Source: Paucibacter sp. TC2R-5
Lineage (GTDB): Bacteria; Pseudomonadota; Gammaproteobacteria; Burkholderiales; Burkholderiaceae_C
Direction of reading: 5' to 3'
Assembly: GCF_025717605.1 (NCBI RefSeq)
Contig: NZ_JAJIRQ010000002.1
Coordinates: 205,884-269,883 of the forward strand
DNA length: 64,000 nt
Position numbers and translations under genes: made by a program. The notes beneath the pieces are model-generated. The model did no database searches, had not been told where the DNA came from, and saw nothing but the letters and a program-made list of their open reading frames with translations. This document shows positions 8,617-17,724 of this stretch, piece by piece; positions within the stretch are counted from its first letter, which is position 1, and each line of letters opens with the position of its first letter.

Positions 8617-8710
8617 AGGCGGGTAAACCGTGAGTGGCGCGCCGGCCCGGTGGAGGAGATGATGTGGCGGGGTTTGACAAGCCCGCCCGCCACCCTCCAG
8701 GAGACGAGAG

Positions 8711-9187
8711 ATGAGCCAAAGCAAAATTACGCTCAAGGTCAACGGCAAGACGGTCACGCGCAGCACTGCGCCCGAGCGCCTGCTGTCGCAACTATTGCGC
8801 GAAGACCTGGCCCTGACCGGCACGCACATAGGCTGCGACACCGGCCAATGCGGTGCCTGCACCGTGCATGTGAACGGCCGCGCCGTCAAGAGTTGCACCC
8901 TGCTGGCCGTGCAAGCGGCCGGCACCGAAGTGACCACCATCGAAGGCTTGGCTGCCGCCGACGGCACACTGCATCCGATGCAAGCCGCCTTCAAGGAATG
9001 CCATGGCCTGCAATGCGGTTTTTGCACGCCAGGCATGGTGATGAGCGCGGTGGACTTGGTTCAACATCACGGTTGCCACTCCGAGGCGCAGGTGCGCGAG
9101 GCGCTGGAAGGCAATTTCTGCCGCTGCACCGGTTATCAGAACATCGTGCGAGCCGTCATGCTGGGCGCGCAAGGAGTGCAGCCATGA
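8711..9187 (+). CDS. Molybdenum hydroxylase small subunit, two [2Fe-2S] clusters (CoxS family)
   Basis: 158 residues. Electron-transfer subunit of an aerobic CO-dehydrogenase/xanthine-oxidase-type enzyme. The N-terminal plant-ferredoxin domain carries Cys42, Cys47, Cys50 (CDTGQCGAC) and Cys62; the C-terminal helical domain carries Cys102 and Cys105 (QCGFC) and Cys137 and Cys139 (CRC), so all eight ligands are present. An AGGAG ribosome site precedes the ATG by seven bases. It overlaps the large-subunit start by four bases (ATGA). It is the first gene of an S-L-M-D-E-G operon. Confidence 0.95.
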   Translation: MSQSKITLKVNGKTVTRSTAPERLLSQLLREDLALTGTHIGCDTGQCGACTVHVNGRAVKSCTLLAVQAAGTEVTTIEGLAAADGTLHPMQAAFKECHGLQCGFCTPGMVMSAVDLVQHHGCHSEAQVREALEGNFCRCTGYQNIVRAVMLGAQGVQP

Positions 9188-11556
9188 GCGCGGCGCTGGG
9201 AGCCCAGACCGGCCTGATCGGCCAAAGCGTGCGCCGCCGCGAGGACGCACGCTTTCTGACCGGGCGCGGCCAGTACACCGATGACATCGTGCTGCCGCGC
9301 CAAACCTACGCTTACTTTCTGCGCTCGCCCTATGCGCATGCGCTGATCAAGTCGATTGATACGGCAGCGGCTGCAGCGGCCGAGGGCGTGCTGGCGGTCT
9401 ACACCGGCGAGCATTTCCGCGCGGTGGGCGGCTTGCCCTGCGGCTGGCTGATCAAGAGCCTGGACGGCAGCCCGATGAAGGAGCCCAAGCATCCAATTCT
9501 GGCCGATGGCAAGGTGCGTTATGTGGGCGACCAGGTCGCGCTGGTGGTGGCAGAGACCTATGAGGAAGCCAAGGCCGCCGCGCAGCTGATTGCAGTCGAT
9601 TACGAGGAGCTGCTGCCGGTGGTCGATACCGCCAGCGCCAAGAACTTCGCCAGCAGCGTGCACAGCGAAGCGCCCGACAACGTCTGCTACACCTGGGGCT
9701 GCGGCGACCAAGCCGCCACCGACGCGGCCTTTGCACGCGCCACCCATGTGACCAGGCTGGAGTTCCGCAACAACCGTCTGATCCCTAACGCGATTGAGCC
9801 ACGGGCCGCGAATGCGTCCTACAACCCCGGAGACGAGAGCTGGACGCTGTATGTGGCCAACCAGAACCCGCATGTGGAACGGCTCTTGATGTGTGCCTTT
9901 GTACTGGGCATCCCCGAGCACAAGGTGCGCGTGGTGGCTCCGGACGTGGGCGGCGGCTTTGGTTCCAAGATCTTTCTGTACGCGGAAGAAACCGCGCTGA
10001 CCTGGGCGACGCGCCAGCTCGGCCGGCCGATCAAATGGACGGCCGAGCGCAGCGAGAGCTTCCTCACCGACGCGCATGGCCGCGACCATGCCACCGTGGC
10101 CGAGCTGGGCCTGGACGCAGCCGGCAAGTTCGTCGCCATGCGGGTGCATACCAGCGCCAATCTCGGCGCTTACTTATCCACCTTTGCCAGCAGCGTGCCG
10201 ACGATTCTGTACGCAACGCTCTTGGCCGGGCAGTACACGACGCCGGCCATTTACGCCGAAGTCACCGGCGTGTTCACCAATACCGCGCCGGTCGACGCCT
10301 ACCGAGGTGCGGGCCGCCCGGAGGCCACTTATGTGGTGGAGCGCCTGGTCGAGACCGCCGCTCGCGAGCTGGGGCTGGACCCGGCCGAGCTGCGCCGGCG
10401 CAACTTCATACGCAGCTTCCCTTACGCCACGCCGGTGGGCTTGAGCTATGACATTGGCGACTACGACGCGACGCTGGACGGCGTGATCGCACTGGCCGAT
10501 GTGGCGGGCTTCGCCGCCCGGCGTGCCGCCAGCGAAGCCCGGGGTCTCAAGCGCGGCCTGGGCTACTCGACCTATATCGAGGCCTGCGGGCTGGCGCCGT
10601 CCAACATCGCCGGTGCCCTGGGCGCGCGCGCCGGCTTGTTCGAGGCCGGCGAGGTGCGCGTGCACCCGACCGGCAAGGTCACGATCTTCACCGGCAGCCA
10701 CTCGCATGGCCAGGGTCATGAAACCACCTTCGCCCAGGTGGTGGCCGAGAAGTTGGGCATCGCCTTCGACGATGTCGACATCCAGCATGGCGACACCGGC
10801 AAAGTGCTGTTCGGCATGGGCACCTACGGCAGCCGCTCGCTCTCGGTCGGCGGCACGGCCATCGTCAAGGCGGTGGACAAGGTGATCGCCAAGGGCAAGA
10901 AGATCGCCGCTCATTTGTTGGAAGCGGCCGACAGCGATATCGAGTTCGAACAAGGCGTCTTCAAGGTCGCCGGGACAGATCGCAGCGTGCCTTTCGCTTC
11001 CGTCGCGCTAACGGCTTATGTGCCACACAACTATCCGCTCGACAAGCTGGAGCCGGGCCTGAACGAGAACGCTTTTTACGACCCGACCAACTTCACCTAC
11101 CCCGCCGGCAGCTACGTCTGCGAGGTCGAGGTGGACACGGACACCGGCCATGTGCGGGTGGACCGCTTCAGCGCGGTGGATGACTTCGGCAATATCGTCA
11201 ACCCGATGATTGTCGAGGGCCAGGTGCAGGGCGGCATCGCGCAGGGCATAGGCCAAGCCTTGCTGGAGCATGGCATCTACGACACCGAGTCGGGCCAATT
11301 GCTGACCGGCAGCTATATGGACTACGCGATGCCGCGTGCCGATGACCTGCCCAGCTTTCAGATCAAGACCGCCAAGGGCACACCCTGCACGCACAACCCG
11401 CTGGGGGTCAAGGGTTGCGGCGAGGCGGGCGCGATCGGCTCGCCGCCGGCCGTCATCAACGCGATCTGCGATGCGCTGGGCATCAAGGACATTGCGATGC
11501 CAGCCACGCCGCATGTGGTCTGGCAAGCGATTCAGGCCGCCCGGCTGGCGCAGTGA
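9184..11556 (+). CDS. Molybdenum hydroxylase large subunit, form II CoxL-like
   Basis: 790 residues; holds the molybdopterin-cytosine-dinucleotide active site. Visible motifs: [10 protein letters not shown] (about 256-265), AYRGAGR (372-378), [15 protein letters not shown], and [12 protein letters not shown] with the catalytic Glu747. True CO dehydrogenases (form I) have AYxCSFR at the 372 position, with the Cys that binds copper; here the loop is AYRGAGR, the form II signature, so CO oxidation should not be assumed and the substrate is unknown. The ATG at 9184 overlaps the small-subunit stop; the frame happens to be open much further upstream. The medium subunit gene follows after 21 bases. 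Confidence 0.93.
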   Translation: MSAALGAQTGLIGQSVRRREDARFLTGRGQYTDDIVLPRQTYAYFLRSPYAHALIKSIDTAAAAAAEGVLAVYTGEHFRAVGGLPCGWLIKSLDGSPMKEPKHPILADGKVRYVGDQVALVVAETYEEAKAAAQLIAVDYEELLPVVDTASAKNFASSVHSEAPDNVCYTWGCGDQAATDAAFARATHVTRLEFRNNRLIPNAIEPRAANASYNPGDESWTLYVANQNPHVERLLMCAFVLGIPEHKVRVVAPDVGGGFGSKIFLYAEETALTWATRQLGRPIKWTAERSESFLTDAHGRDHATVAELGLDAAGKFVAMRVHTSANLGAYLSTFASSVPTILYATLLAGQYTTPAIYAEVTGVFTNTAPVDAYRGAGRPEATYVVERLVETAARELGLDPAELRRRNFIRSFPYATPVGLSYDIGDYDATLDGVIALADVAGFAARRAASEARGLKRGLGYSTYIEACGLAPSNIAGALGARAGLFEAGEVRVHPTGKVTIFTGSHSHGQGHETTFAQVVAEKLGIAFDDVDIQHGDTGKVLFGMGTYGSRSLSVGGTAIVKAVDKVIAKGKKIAAHLLEAADSDIEFEQGVFKVAGTDRSVPFASVALTAYVPHNYPLDKLEPGLNENAFYDPTNFTYPAGSYVCEVEVDTDTGHVRVDRFSAVDDFGNIVNPMIVEGQVQGGIAQGIGQALLEHGIYDTESGQLLTGSYMDYAMPRADDLPSFQIKTAKGTPCTHNPLGVKGCGEAGAIGSPPAVINAICDALGIKDIAMPATPHVVWQAIQAARLAQ

Positions 11557-11577
11557 ACTCACAGCAAGGAGCTTGCA

Positions 11578-12381
11578 ATGACCACTTTCACCTATTCCCA
11601 AGCCGCTAGCCTGGCCGAAGCCGGCCAGCGGGCCGCCGCCCCGGAAGCCAAACTGATCGCCGGCGGTCAGTCCTTGCTCGGTGCGATCAAGCTCGGCCTG
11701 GCCGCACCCGAGGCGCTGATCGACCTGAGCGGGCTGGCCGACCTGAAAGGCATCCGCGTGAATGATGAGGGGAGGGGCGCCCATGTCGTGATCGGCGCGA
11801 TGACGACGCACGCGGCCGTGGCCGCCAGCAAAGAAGTGCAGCAGGCCATCCCTGCCCTGGCCGATCTGGCCGGCCGCATTGGCGACCGCCAGGTGCGCAA
11901 CCGGGGCACACTCGGCGGCAGCTTGGCCAATAACGACCCGGCCGCTTGCTACCCGGCGGCAGTCCTGGGCCTGGGTGCCACCATTTACACCGACCGCCGC
12001 AGCATCAGCGCCGACGACTTCTTTCTCGGCCTGTTCGAGACCGCTTTGCAGCCGGGCGAGATCATCAGCTCGGTCAGCTTCCCGGTGCCAGCCAAGGCCA
12101 GCTGGCAAAAGTTCAAACAGCCGGCTTCGCGCTTTTCACTGGTCGGCGTGTTTGTGGCGCAAACGGCCGCCGGCGTGCGGGTGGCCGTCACCGGCGCTGC
12201 TGCCGGCGTCTTCCGCGCGACCGAGTTGGAAGCAGCGCTGTCCGCCAAGTGGAGCCAGGCTGCGACGCTGGCGGTCAGCATCAGCCCGGAGCAGCTCAGC
12301 AGCGACCTGCACGGCTCGGCAGCCTACCGCGCGGCACTGATCCCGGTGCTGGCGGGCCGGGCCGTAGCCGCTTGCTCGTGA
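11578..12381 (+). CDS. Molybdenum hydroxylase FAD-binding medium subunit (CoxM family)
   Basis: 267 residues. Carries FAD and passes electrons on to the acceptor. The two pyrophosphate-binding motifs of the family are present: AGGQSLL (28-34) and TLGGS followed by LANNDPAACYPA (111-127). The C-terminal CO_deh_flav_C-type domain is present. An AAGGAG ribosome site lies just upstream of the ATG. The stop codon overlaps the GTG start of the next gene (GTGA), which ties the structural subunits to the maturation genes in one transcript. Confidence 0.93.
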   Translation: MTTFTYSQAASLAEAGQRAAAPEAKLIAGGQSLLGAIKLGLAAPEALIDLSGLADLKGIRVNDEGRGAHVVIGAMTTHAAVAASKEVQQAIPALADLAGRIGDRQVRNRGTLGGSLANNDPAACYPAAVLGLGATIYTDRRSISADDFFLGLFETALQPGEIISSVSFPVPAKASWQKFKQPASRFSLVGVFVAQTAAGVRVAVTGAAAGVFRATELEAALSAKWSQAATLAVSISPEQLSSDLHGSAAYRAALIPVLAGRAVAACS

Positions 12382-13301
12382 AGTTAGCGTCAGCTGCGCT
12401 GCCGGACTCGATAGACGCCACCGCCGCGCTCTTGTTGGAACATGGCTATGTGGCGCAGCGCGAGCTGGCCACGGCCGCTTTTCTCGCCCTGCGCCTGCAG
12501 CGCCCGCTCTTGCTCGAAGGTGAGCCGGGCACCGGCAAGACCGAAATCGCCAAAAGCTTGGCCTTGATGCTGGATCGGCCCTTGATCCGGCTGCAATGCT
12601 ATGAGGGCCTGGACCTCAATGCTGCCGCCTATGAATGGAATTACGCCCGCCAGATGCTGGAGATCCGGCTGGCGGAAGGGCCCGAGCAAAAAGCCTCGCT
12701 GAGCGAGGACTTGTTTGCGCGGCGCTTTTTGATTCCACGCGCCCTGTTCAAGGCCATAGACCCGGCCAATGCCATCGCGCCGGTCTTGCTGATTGACGAG
12801 CTGGACCGGGCAGACGAGGCTTTTGAGGCCTATTTGCTGGAGGTCTTGAGCGAGTTTCAGCTGACCATCCCTGAGCTGGGCGTGATCAAGGCCACCCAGC
12901 CTCCCATCGTCATCATCACCTCCAACCGTACGCGCGAGATCCATGACGCACTGCGGCGGCGCTGCCTCTACCACTGGGTGGATTTCCCCGACGCCGCACG
13001 CGAGCTGCAGATCCTGCGCCTGCGTCTGCCCGGCTTGCCATTGCGGCTGGCACAGCAAATCGTCGCCTTCATCCAGGGCCTGCGCCAGCTAGAGCTTTAC
13101 AAACTGCCGGGCCTGGCCGAGACCCTCGAATGGTCGCGCGCCTTGCTGGAACTCAACGCCCTGGTGCTCGACCCCGCGACGCTGCACTCGACGCTGGGCG
13201 TGCTCTTGAAATACCAGGACGACATCCTGCGGGTGCAGGGCTCGGAGGCTGCGCGGCTGTTGGAGCAGTTGCAGGCTCAAGTGATCAGCGACCGTGGCTG
13301 A
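12378..13301 (+). CDS. MoxR-type AAA+ ATPase, CoxD-like maturation factor
   Basis: 307 residues from a GTG at 12378 that overlaps the coxM-like stop. Walker A GEPGTGKT (48-55), Walker B LLIDELD, sensor-like IITSNRTREIHDALRRRCLYHWVDF region with the arginine-rich R-finger segment, and a C-terminal lid. CoxD proteins belong to the MoxR group and, in CO-dehydrogenase clusters, work with CoxE to assemble or activate the metal centre. The gene lies between the structural subunits and the VWA gene and overlaps the latter by eight bases. The open frame extends far upstream inside coxM, but that is a shadow. Confidence 0.9.
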   Translation: MKLASAALPDSIDATAALLLEHGYVAQRELATAAFLALRLQRPLLLEGEPGTGKTEIAKSLALMLDRPLIRLQCYEGLDLNAAAYEWNYARQMLEIRLAEGPEQKASLSEDLFARRFLIPRALFKAIDPANAIAPVLLIDELDRADEAFEAYLLEVLSEFQLTIPELGVIKATQPPIVIITSNRTREIHDALRRRCLYHWVDFPDAARELQILRLRLPGLPLRLAQQIVAFIQGLRQLELYKLPGLAETLEWSRALLELNALVLDPATLHSTLGVLLKYQDDILRVQGSEAARLLEQLQAQVISDRG

Positions 13302-14511
13302 TCACCTGGCCGAGAACGTGATGCACTTCGCCCGCGTCTTGCGCGAGGCCGGCATGGCCGTGGGCAGCGACCGCGTGTTGTTGAGCTTGCAAGCGCTGGA
13401 ACTGGCGGGGCTGGCCTCGCGCCGAGACCTCCACGCCACCTTGTCCGCCTGCTTGCTGGACCGCGCCGAGCACCGTGCGCTGTTCGACCAAGCCTTTCAC
13501 ATCTTCTGGCGCGACCCCGATCTGCTCGGCCGCGTGATGCGCATGCTCTTGCCGCAAGCGCAGGCCAAGTCGGGCCTGCCAGCCCTGCCCGAAAATAGGC
13601 GCTTGGTGCAGGCCTTGTTTCCACATGCGCCCAAGCAACAGGCACAGGCGGCCGAACCCGAGCAGCAGTTGGACATCGACGCCCACTTGAGCTGGAGCGA
13701 GCGCGAACAGCTGCGCCAGCGCGACTTCGACACCATGACGAGCGAAGAATGGCTGATGGCCAAGCGCCTGCTGGGCCAAATGGGCGCGCTGCTACCGCCC
13801 AGCCCGACGCGGCGCTGGCAAGGGGCAGCAGGCGGCCGGCTGGACTGGCGCGCTAGCCTGCGCGCGCAGGCGCGGTCCGAGTCTCTGGCGCTGCTGCGCC
13901 AAAAGCCCCGACAAACCGTAGCACCGCTGCTGATCCTGGCCGATATCTCGGGCTCGATGAGCCGCTATTCAAGAATGCTTTTGCATCTGGCCCATGGCCT
14001 GACTAACCCGCAAAGCCAGCGCAGCAGCAAACACACCAATCATCGCGGCTCGCCCCGCATCCACAGCTTTGTGTTTGGCACCCGCCTGACACCGATAAGC
14101 CGCTTGCTGAAGCAACGCGACCCCGATCTGGCCGTGGCGGCAGTGGCGCGGCAGGTGCAAGACTGGTCGGGCGGCACCCGCATCAGCGCCTGCCTGCATG
14201 CCTTCAACCAGCATTGGGCGCGCCGCGTATTGAGCAGCCAAAGCATCGTGCTGCTGATCACCGACGGGCTGGAACAGGGCAGCGACAGCGACCCGCAATG
14301 CCGACGCCTGGCCTTCGAAGCCCAGCGCTTGCGTCTGAGTTGCAGGCAGTTGATTTGGCTGAACCCCTTGCTGCGCTTTGAGGGCTTCGAGCCCAAAGCG
14401 GCCGGCGTGCGGGCGCTTCTGCCCGAAGTCACGCGGCATTTGCCGGTACACAATCTGGCCAGCCTGCAGGATCTGATGGCCATCCTCTCCCACACCGAAG
14501 CCCAACGATGA
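13294..14511 (+). CDS. VWA-domain protein, CoxE family
   Basis: 405 residues, GTG start overlapping the ATPase gene. The N-terminal half is helical. The C-terminal von Willebrand A domain holds the metal-ion adhesion site DISGS (217-221) with later Ser/Thr and Asp elements (SGGTRIS, LITDG). MoxR ATPase plus VWA partner pairs act as chaperones that insert or remodel metal cofactors; in CO-dehydrogenase clusters CoxD and CoxE are needed for a functional active site. Here the hydroxylase is form II, so the pair probably serves a different metal-centre step. Its stop overlaps the CoxG-like ATG (ATGA). Confidence 0.9.
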   Translation: MADHLAENVMHFARVLREAGMAVGSDRVLLSLQALELAGLASRRDLHATLSACLLDRAEHRALFDQAFHIFWRDPDLLGRVMRMLLPQAQAKSGLPALPENRRLVQALFPHAPKQQAQAAEPEQQLDIDAHLSWSEREQLRQRDFDTMTSEEWLMAKRLLGQMGALLPPSPTRRWQGAAGGRLDWRASLRAQARSESLALLRQKPRQTVAPLLILADISGSMSRYSRMLLHLAHGLTNPQSQRSSKHTNHRGSPRIHSFVFGTRLTPISRLLKQRDPDLAVAAVARQVQDWSGGTRISACLHAFNQHWARRVLSSQSIVLLITDGLEQGSDSDPQCRRLAFEAQRLRLSCRQLIWLNPLLRFEGFEPKAAGVRALLPEVTRHLPVHNLASLQDLMAILSHTEAQR

Positions 14512-15065
14512 ATTTAACCGGACAAGAATCGCTGCCCGTCTCCCAAGCCCAGGCCTGGGAAGCCCTCAACGACGCCGACTTGCTCAAGGCCAGCATCAAC
14601 GGCTGTGAAAGCCTGAGCTTGATCGGTGAGCAGGAATACGAGGCCTTGATGACCGTCGCCATCGGCCCGGTCAAGGCCAAGTTCAAAGGCAAACTCAAGC
14701 TCAGCGACCTGCAGCCGCCACACAGCTATAGCCTCGCGTTTGAAGGCAATGGCGGCGCCGCCGGCCATGGCAAAGGCACGGCCCAAGTTCGGCTGGAATC
14801 CCAAGGCCCAGCCTTGACCCTGCTGCACTATGAAGTGCAAGCCAGCGTCGGCGGCAAGATCGCGCAAATAGGTTCGCGCTTGGTGGACATGGCTGCGCAG
14901 AAGATGGCAGGGGATTTTTTCGCGGCCTTTAACACCGCTTTACAGGCGCGTTATGTAGTGGCTGCCGCCGTTGCGCCAGTTGAAGCGCCGCAGAAGAGCC
15001 GCTGGCAGCGGCTGCTGGATTGGTACTTGGGCTGGTTGGGGCGGGTGTTCACGGGCAAAATTTAG
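14508..15065 (+). CDS. CoxG-like SRPBCC-family protein
   Basis: 185 residues. The N-terminal about 145 residues match the CoxG (CO dehydrogenase subunit G) fold: MNLTGQESLPVSQAQAWEAL, ...DLLKASINGCESL, and a long GGKIAQIGSRLVDMAAQKMAGDFF helix. The C-terminal tail (WQRLLDWYLGWLGRVF) is amphipathic to hydrophobic and may anchor the protein to the membrane; CoxG is reported to help recruit CO dehydrogenase to the membrane. It is the last gene of the overlapping operon that starts at 8711. Confidence 0.88.
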   Translation: MNLTGQESLPVSQAQAWEALNDADLLKASINGCESLSLIGEQEYEALMTVAIGPVKAKFKGKLKLSDLQPPHSYSLAFEGNGGAAGHGKGTAQVRLESQGPALTLLHYEVQASVGGKIAQIGSRLVDMAAQKMAGDFFAAFNTALQARYVVAAAVAPVEAPQKSRWQRLLDWYLGWLGRVFTGKI

Positions 15066-15098
15066 ACCCGCAATTTTTCATCACGCTTGGAGACTGCA

Positions 15099-15467
15099 AT
15101 GATTGGCTATGTGACTTTCGGAACCAATGACCTGCCGCGCGCGGCGGCTTTTTATGACGAATTGCTTGCCACCATAGGCGTCAAGCGCATCATGGATTTT
15201 GGGCGCGGCTATGCCTGGGGCATGTCGATGAGCCAACCCAGCCTGGGCATTCTCACCCCCTTCGATGGCCAGCCCGCCAGCCCAGGCAACGGCGCCATGG
15301 CGGCCTTGGTGGTGGACAGCCGCGCCAAGGTGGACGCACTGCACGCCAAAGCTTTGTCGCTCGGCGGCAAAGACGAGGGCGCTCCGGGGCCGCGCGGCGA
15401 AGGCTTTTATGCCGGCTATTTCCGTGATCTAGACGGCAATAAATTGAATGCGTTTTGTATTGGCTGA
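15099..15467 (+). CDS. VOC-superfamily (glyoxalase/dioxygenase fold) protein
   Basis: 122 residues, MIGYVTFGTNDLPRAAAFYDELL..., with the paired beta-alpha-beta-beta-beta modules of vicinal-oxygen-chelate proteins and a closing GYFRDLDGNKLNAFCIG, the usual metal-ligand-bearing last strand motif (RDPDGN-like). The ATG at 15099 is preceded by TTGGAG seven bases upstream; the TTG at 15087 is an unlikely start. It lies 33 bases after the CoxG-like gene and could be read through from that operon. Substrate unknown; these proteins are often assigned to glyoxal or resistance functions without proof. Confidence 0.85.
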   Translation: MIGYVTFGTNDLPRAAAFYDELLATIGVKRIMDFGRGYAWGMSMSQPSLGILTPFDGQPASPGNGAMAALVVDSRAKVDALHAKALSLGGKDEGAPGPRGEGFYAGYFRDLDGNKLNAFCIG

Positions 15468-15682
15468 CATCAAGGCTCGCCGAGCGCTATAGCAACACGA
15501 CGAGAGACTGCCCAGCCTGGACAGGGCTTTGCTGTGCTGCGCATGGGCCTACGCGCGATGGAATCAAAAGACTCACTAACGCCCTGTGTTCATGCATGCG
15601 CTCGGCCACCTTGCACGCCTTGCACTGACGCGAACGACATCAATATTGACATCGCCGCGATCAGCATGGCTTCAGCGCCCCC

Positions 15683-17623
15683 TCAATGCGCCACAAACCG
15701 GTACTCATGCTGCGCGTCGCGCATCACCAACGTGGGCTTGGCGGCCTTGTCGTCCCGCACCAACTCGAAGCCGGCCTCGCCCGGGTCGATGGAGAAATAG
15801 CTGTGCGTGCCGTCTTCGTTCTTGCGCAGCGCGACTTCACTGTCCCAGTGGGCGAACTTGAAGATCAGCTTGCCGCCCTTGGCCTTTTGCACCTGCAGTG
15901 AACCGAGCTCTGGGCTGTGGTAGCGGGCGGCCAACAGCTTGATGGCCTCCGCCGGCACCGGCAAGGTCAGCAGTTCGCGCTGCTTGTCGTTCCCCGCCTT
16001 GCGGTTGGCGATGGCGACTTGCAAGCGCTCGTCAGCCTCGGGCTTGCCGTCGAACACCAGCTCCAGCAGCTTGCGCTGCAGCGGGCCGCGCAGCAGCACG
16101 CCCGCGTCGGAGTTGGTCAGGATGGTGACGCCGATGCCGTACTCGGGCAGCCAGATCATATTGGAGTGAAAGCCCAGCATGTCGCCGCCATGCGAGGCGA
16201 CGGTGATGCCGTATTGCTTGTCGATGAAGAGGCCCATGCCGTAATAGGTGTCCTCCCCCACCATCACCTGCGGCTTGTAGCGCTCGGCCCAGTTGGGCTC
16301 GCTGATCACCACCTTGCCATCGGGGGCGCGGCCCTTGCCGAGTTCCATCAGCACCCATTGGCTGAAGTCGCGCGGGCTGGTCCACACCGCACCGGCCGGG
16401 CGGGCCGGCACGATGGTGTAGTTGACGTCCATGCTGGCGCGGCGGGTGCTGCCATCAAAAGCGTCGCCATGCGGCTCGGCATGGTTGCCGCTCAGCGCCT
16501 GCTTGTAGTCAAAGGTGGTGCGCGTCATGTTCAGCGGCTTGAACAGCTGTTCGCTCATGGCCTGGTCATAGGCTTTGCCCACTTCCAAGCCCGGCTTCAG
16601 CGTGGCTGCGGCGATATAGCCGCCCGCACCCACCATCAGATTGCTGTACTGAAACACCTCGCCGAATTTGGAGGTCGGCTTCATGCCGCTGAGTTGATCG
16701 AACGTACTCTTGGCCGGCGCAGCGCCGTTGGCAAAAATCCAGTCCAGGTCTTGACGCGGCATGCCGGTGCAGGCGCAAACCAGGTGCTTGATCAGCACGC
16801 TCTGGGTCACCTCCGGGTCGGCCAGCTTGAAGCCTGGGTAGGCTTGGGCGGCGGGCTGGTCCCAGCGCAGCTTGCCGGCGTCCACCGCCTTGGCGAGCAA
16901 GCCGGTGGTCATGGCCTTGGTATTGCTGGCCGCCATGAACAAGGTGTCAGCATCCACCAGCTCGGGCTTACCCAATGCACGCACGCCCAGGCCGCCGGCC
17001 CAAACCACCTTGTTGCCGTCAATAAAGCTCAGGCCCACGCCGGGCACATCCAGCTTCTTCATGCCGTCGGCGACAAAGGCCTTGAGCTGCTCGACCCGCT
17101 CGGGCGTGAGCGGCTTGGGGCTGCGGCCCGCGAAGCTTTCGCGCTCATAGCCCTTGGGACGCAGGCTGCTGTAGAACTTGCCGATCGGCGAGCCGCGTTT
17201 TTCCAAAGTGGCTTGCGAGGCTTGCAGCAGCAGCACCACCCAGCCGCCATCGGTGCTGGAGCGCCTTGCCAAGGCCTGGATCACCAACTTTTCATTCGGC
17301 GAAGTCTCGTAATCGAACACCGACTGCTCCACCCAACCATTGCGCTTGGGCCTCGGCGTGGCCAGCAGCAAGGTGCGTTTGAAGTCGGGCTGCACCTGCT
17401 GCCAAGCCTGCGCCACAGCATCCGCGGCATCCTTGGCCTGGGCCAGCTCCACCACGGTAACCGTGGCATCGCCCTCGGGCGCGGTGAGGCGCAGCAGCGA
17501 GCCGGTCTGGCTGATCGCAAACGCATCAGGCGGTGTGTAGGTATGCCCGACCGAAGTAGCTTCGGCTTGAACCCCCACAGCAAAGCAAGCGGCCAGGGCA
17601 GTAACGATGAGCAGACGACGCAT
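15683..17623 (-). CDS. Exported serine hydrolase, class C beta-lactamase fold with extra N-terminal domain
   Basis: 646 residues with a signal peptide (about 1-22). Residues about 25-165 form an N-terminal domain of unknown type. The serine beta-lactamase/penicillin-binding-like domain follows, with nucleophile motif SNTK (Ser233, Lys236), YSN (326-328) and an HGGDMLGF segment in the place of the third motif. A LVCACTGMPR segment suggests a disulfide near the active site. The last 120 residues are beta-rich. Relatives act as esterases or D-aminopeptidases rather than resistance enzymes. The 215-base gap downstream (15468-15682) shows no clear gene or terminator. Confidence 0.85.
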   Translation of the reverse strand: MRRLLIVTALAACFAVGVQAEATSVGHTYTPPDAFAISQTGSLLRLTAPEGDATVTVVELAQAKDAADAVAQAWQQVQPDFKRTLLLATPRPKRNGWVEQSVFDYETSPNEKLVIQALARRSSTDGGWVVLLLQASQATLEKRGSPIGKFYSSLRPKGYERESFAGRSPKPLTPERVEQLKAFVADGMKKLDVPGVGLSFIDGNKVVWAGGLGVRALGKPELVDADTLFMAASNTKAMTTGLLAKAVDAGKLRWDQPAAQAYPGFKLADPEVTQSVLIKHLVCACTGMPRQDLDWIFANGAAPAKSTFDQLSGMKPTSKFGEVFQYSNLMVGAGGYIAAATLKPGLEVGKAYDQAMSEQLFKPLNMTRTTFDYKQALSGNHAEPHGDAFDGSTRRASMDVNYTIVPARPAGAVWTSPRDFSQWVLMELGKGRAPDGKVVISEPNWAERYKPQVMVGEDTYYGMGLFIDKQYGITVASHGGDMLGFHSNMIWLPEYGIGVTILTNSDAGVLLRGPLQRKLLELVFDGKPEADERLQVAIANRKAGNDKQRELLTLPVPAEAIKLLAARYHSPELGSLQVQKAKGGKLIFKFAHWDSEVALRKNEDGTHSYFSIDPGEAGFELVRDDKAAKPTLVMRDAQHEYRFVAH

Positions 17624-17724
17624 CAGGGGCTCCGGTTGAACAGGGAAGCCGCGATGTTAGTTCGTTATGCCAGGCCATGGCATTGGTCATACTCGGAATT
17701 GCCCCCAAGGCAAGGCAGCTCAGC

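Noticed and set aside
9184-11556. Assignment of the large subunit as a true carbon monoxide dehydrogenase
   Set aside because: The active-site loop is AYRGAGR, lacking the Cys of the form I AYxCSFR motif.
15468-15682. Possible small genes in the gap after the VOC gene
   Set aside because: Short frames exist but none has a ribosome site or protein-like composition, and no clear terminator was found.
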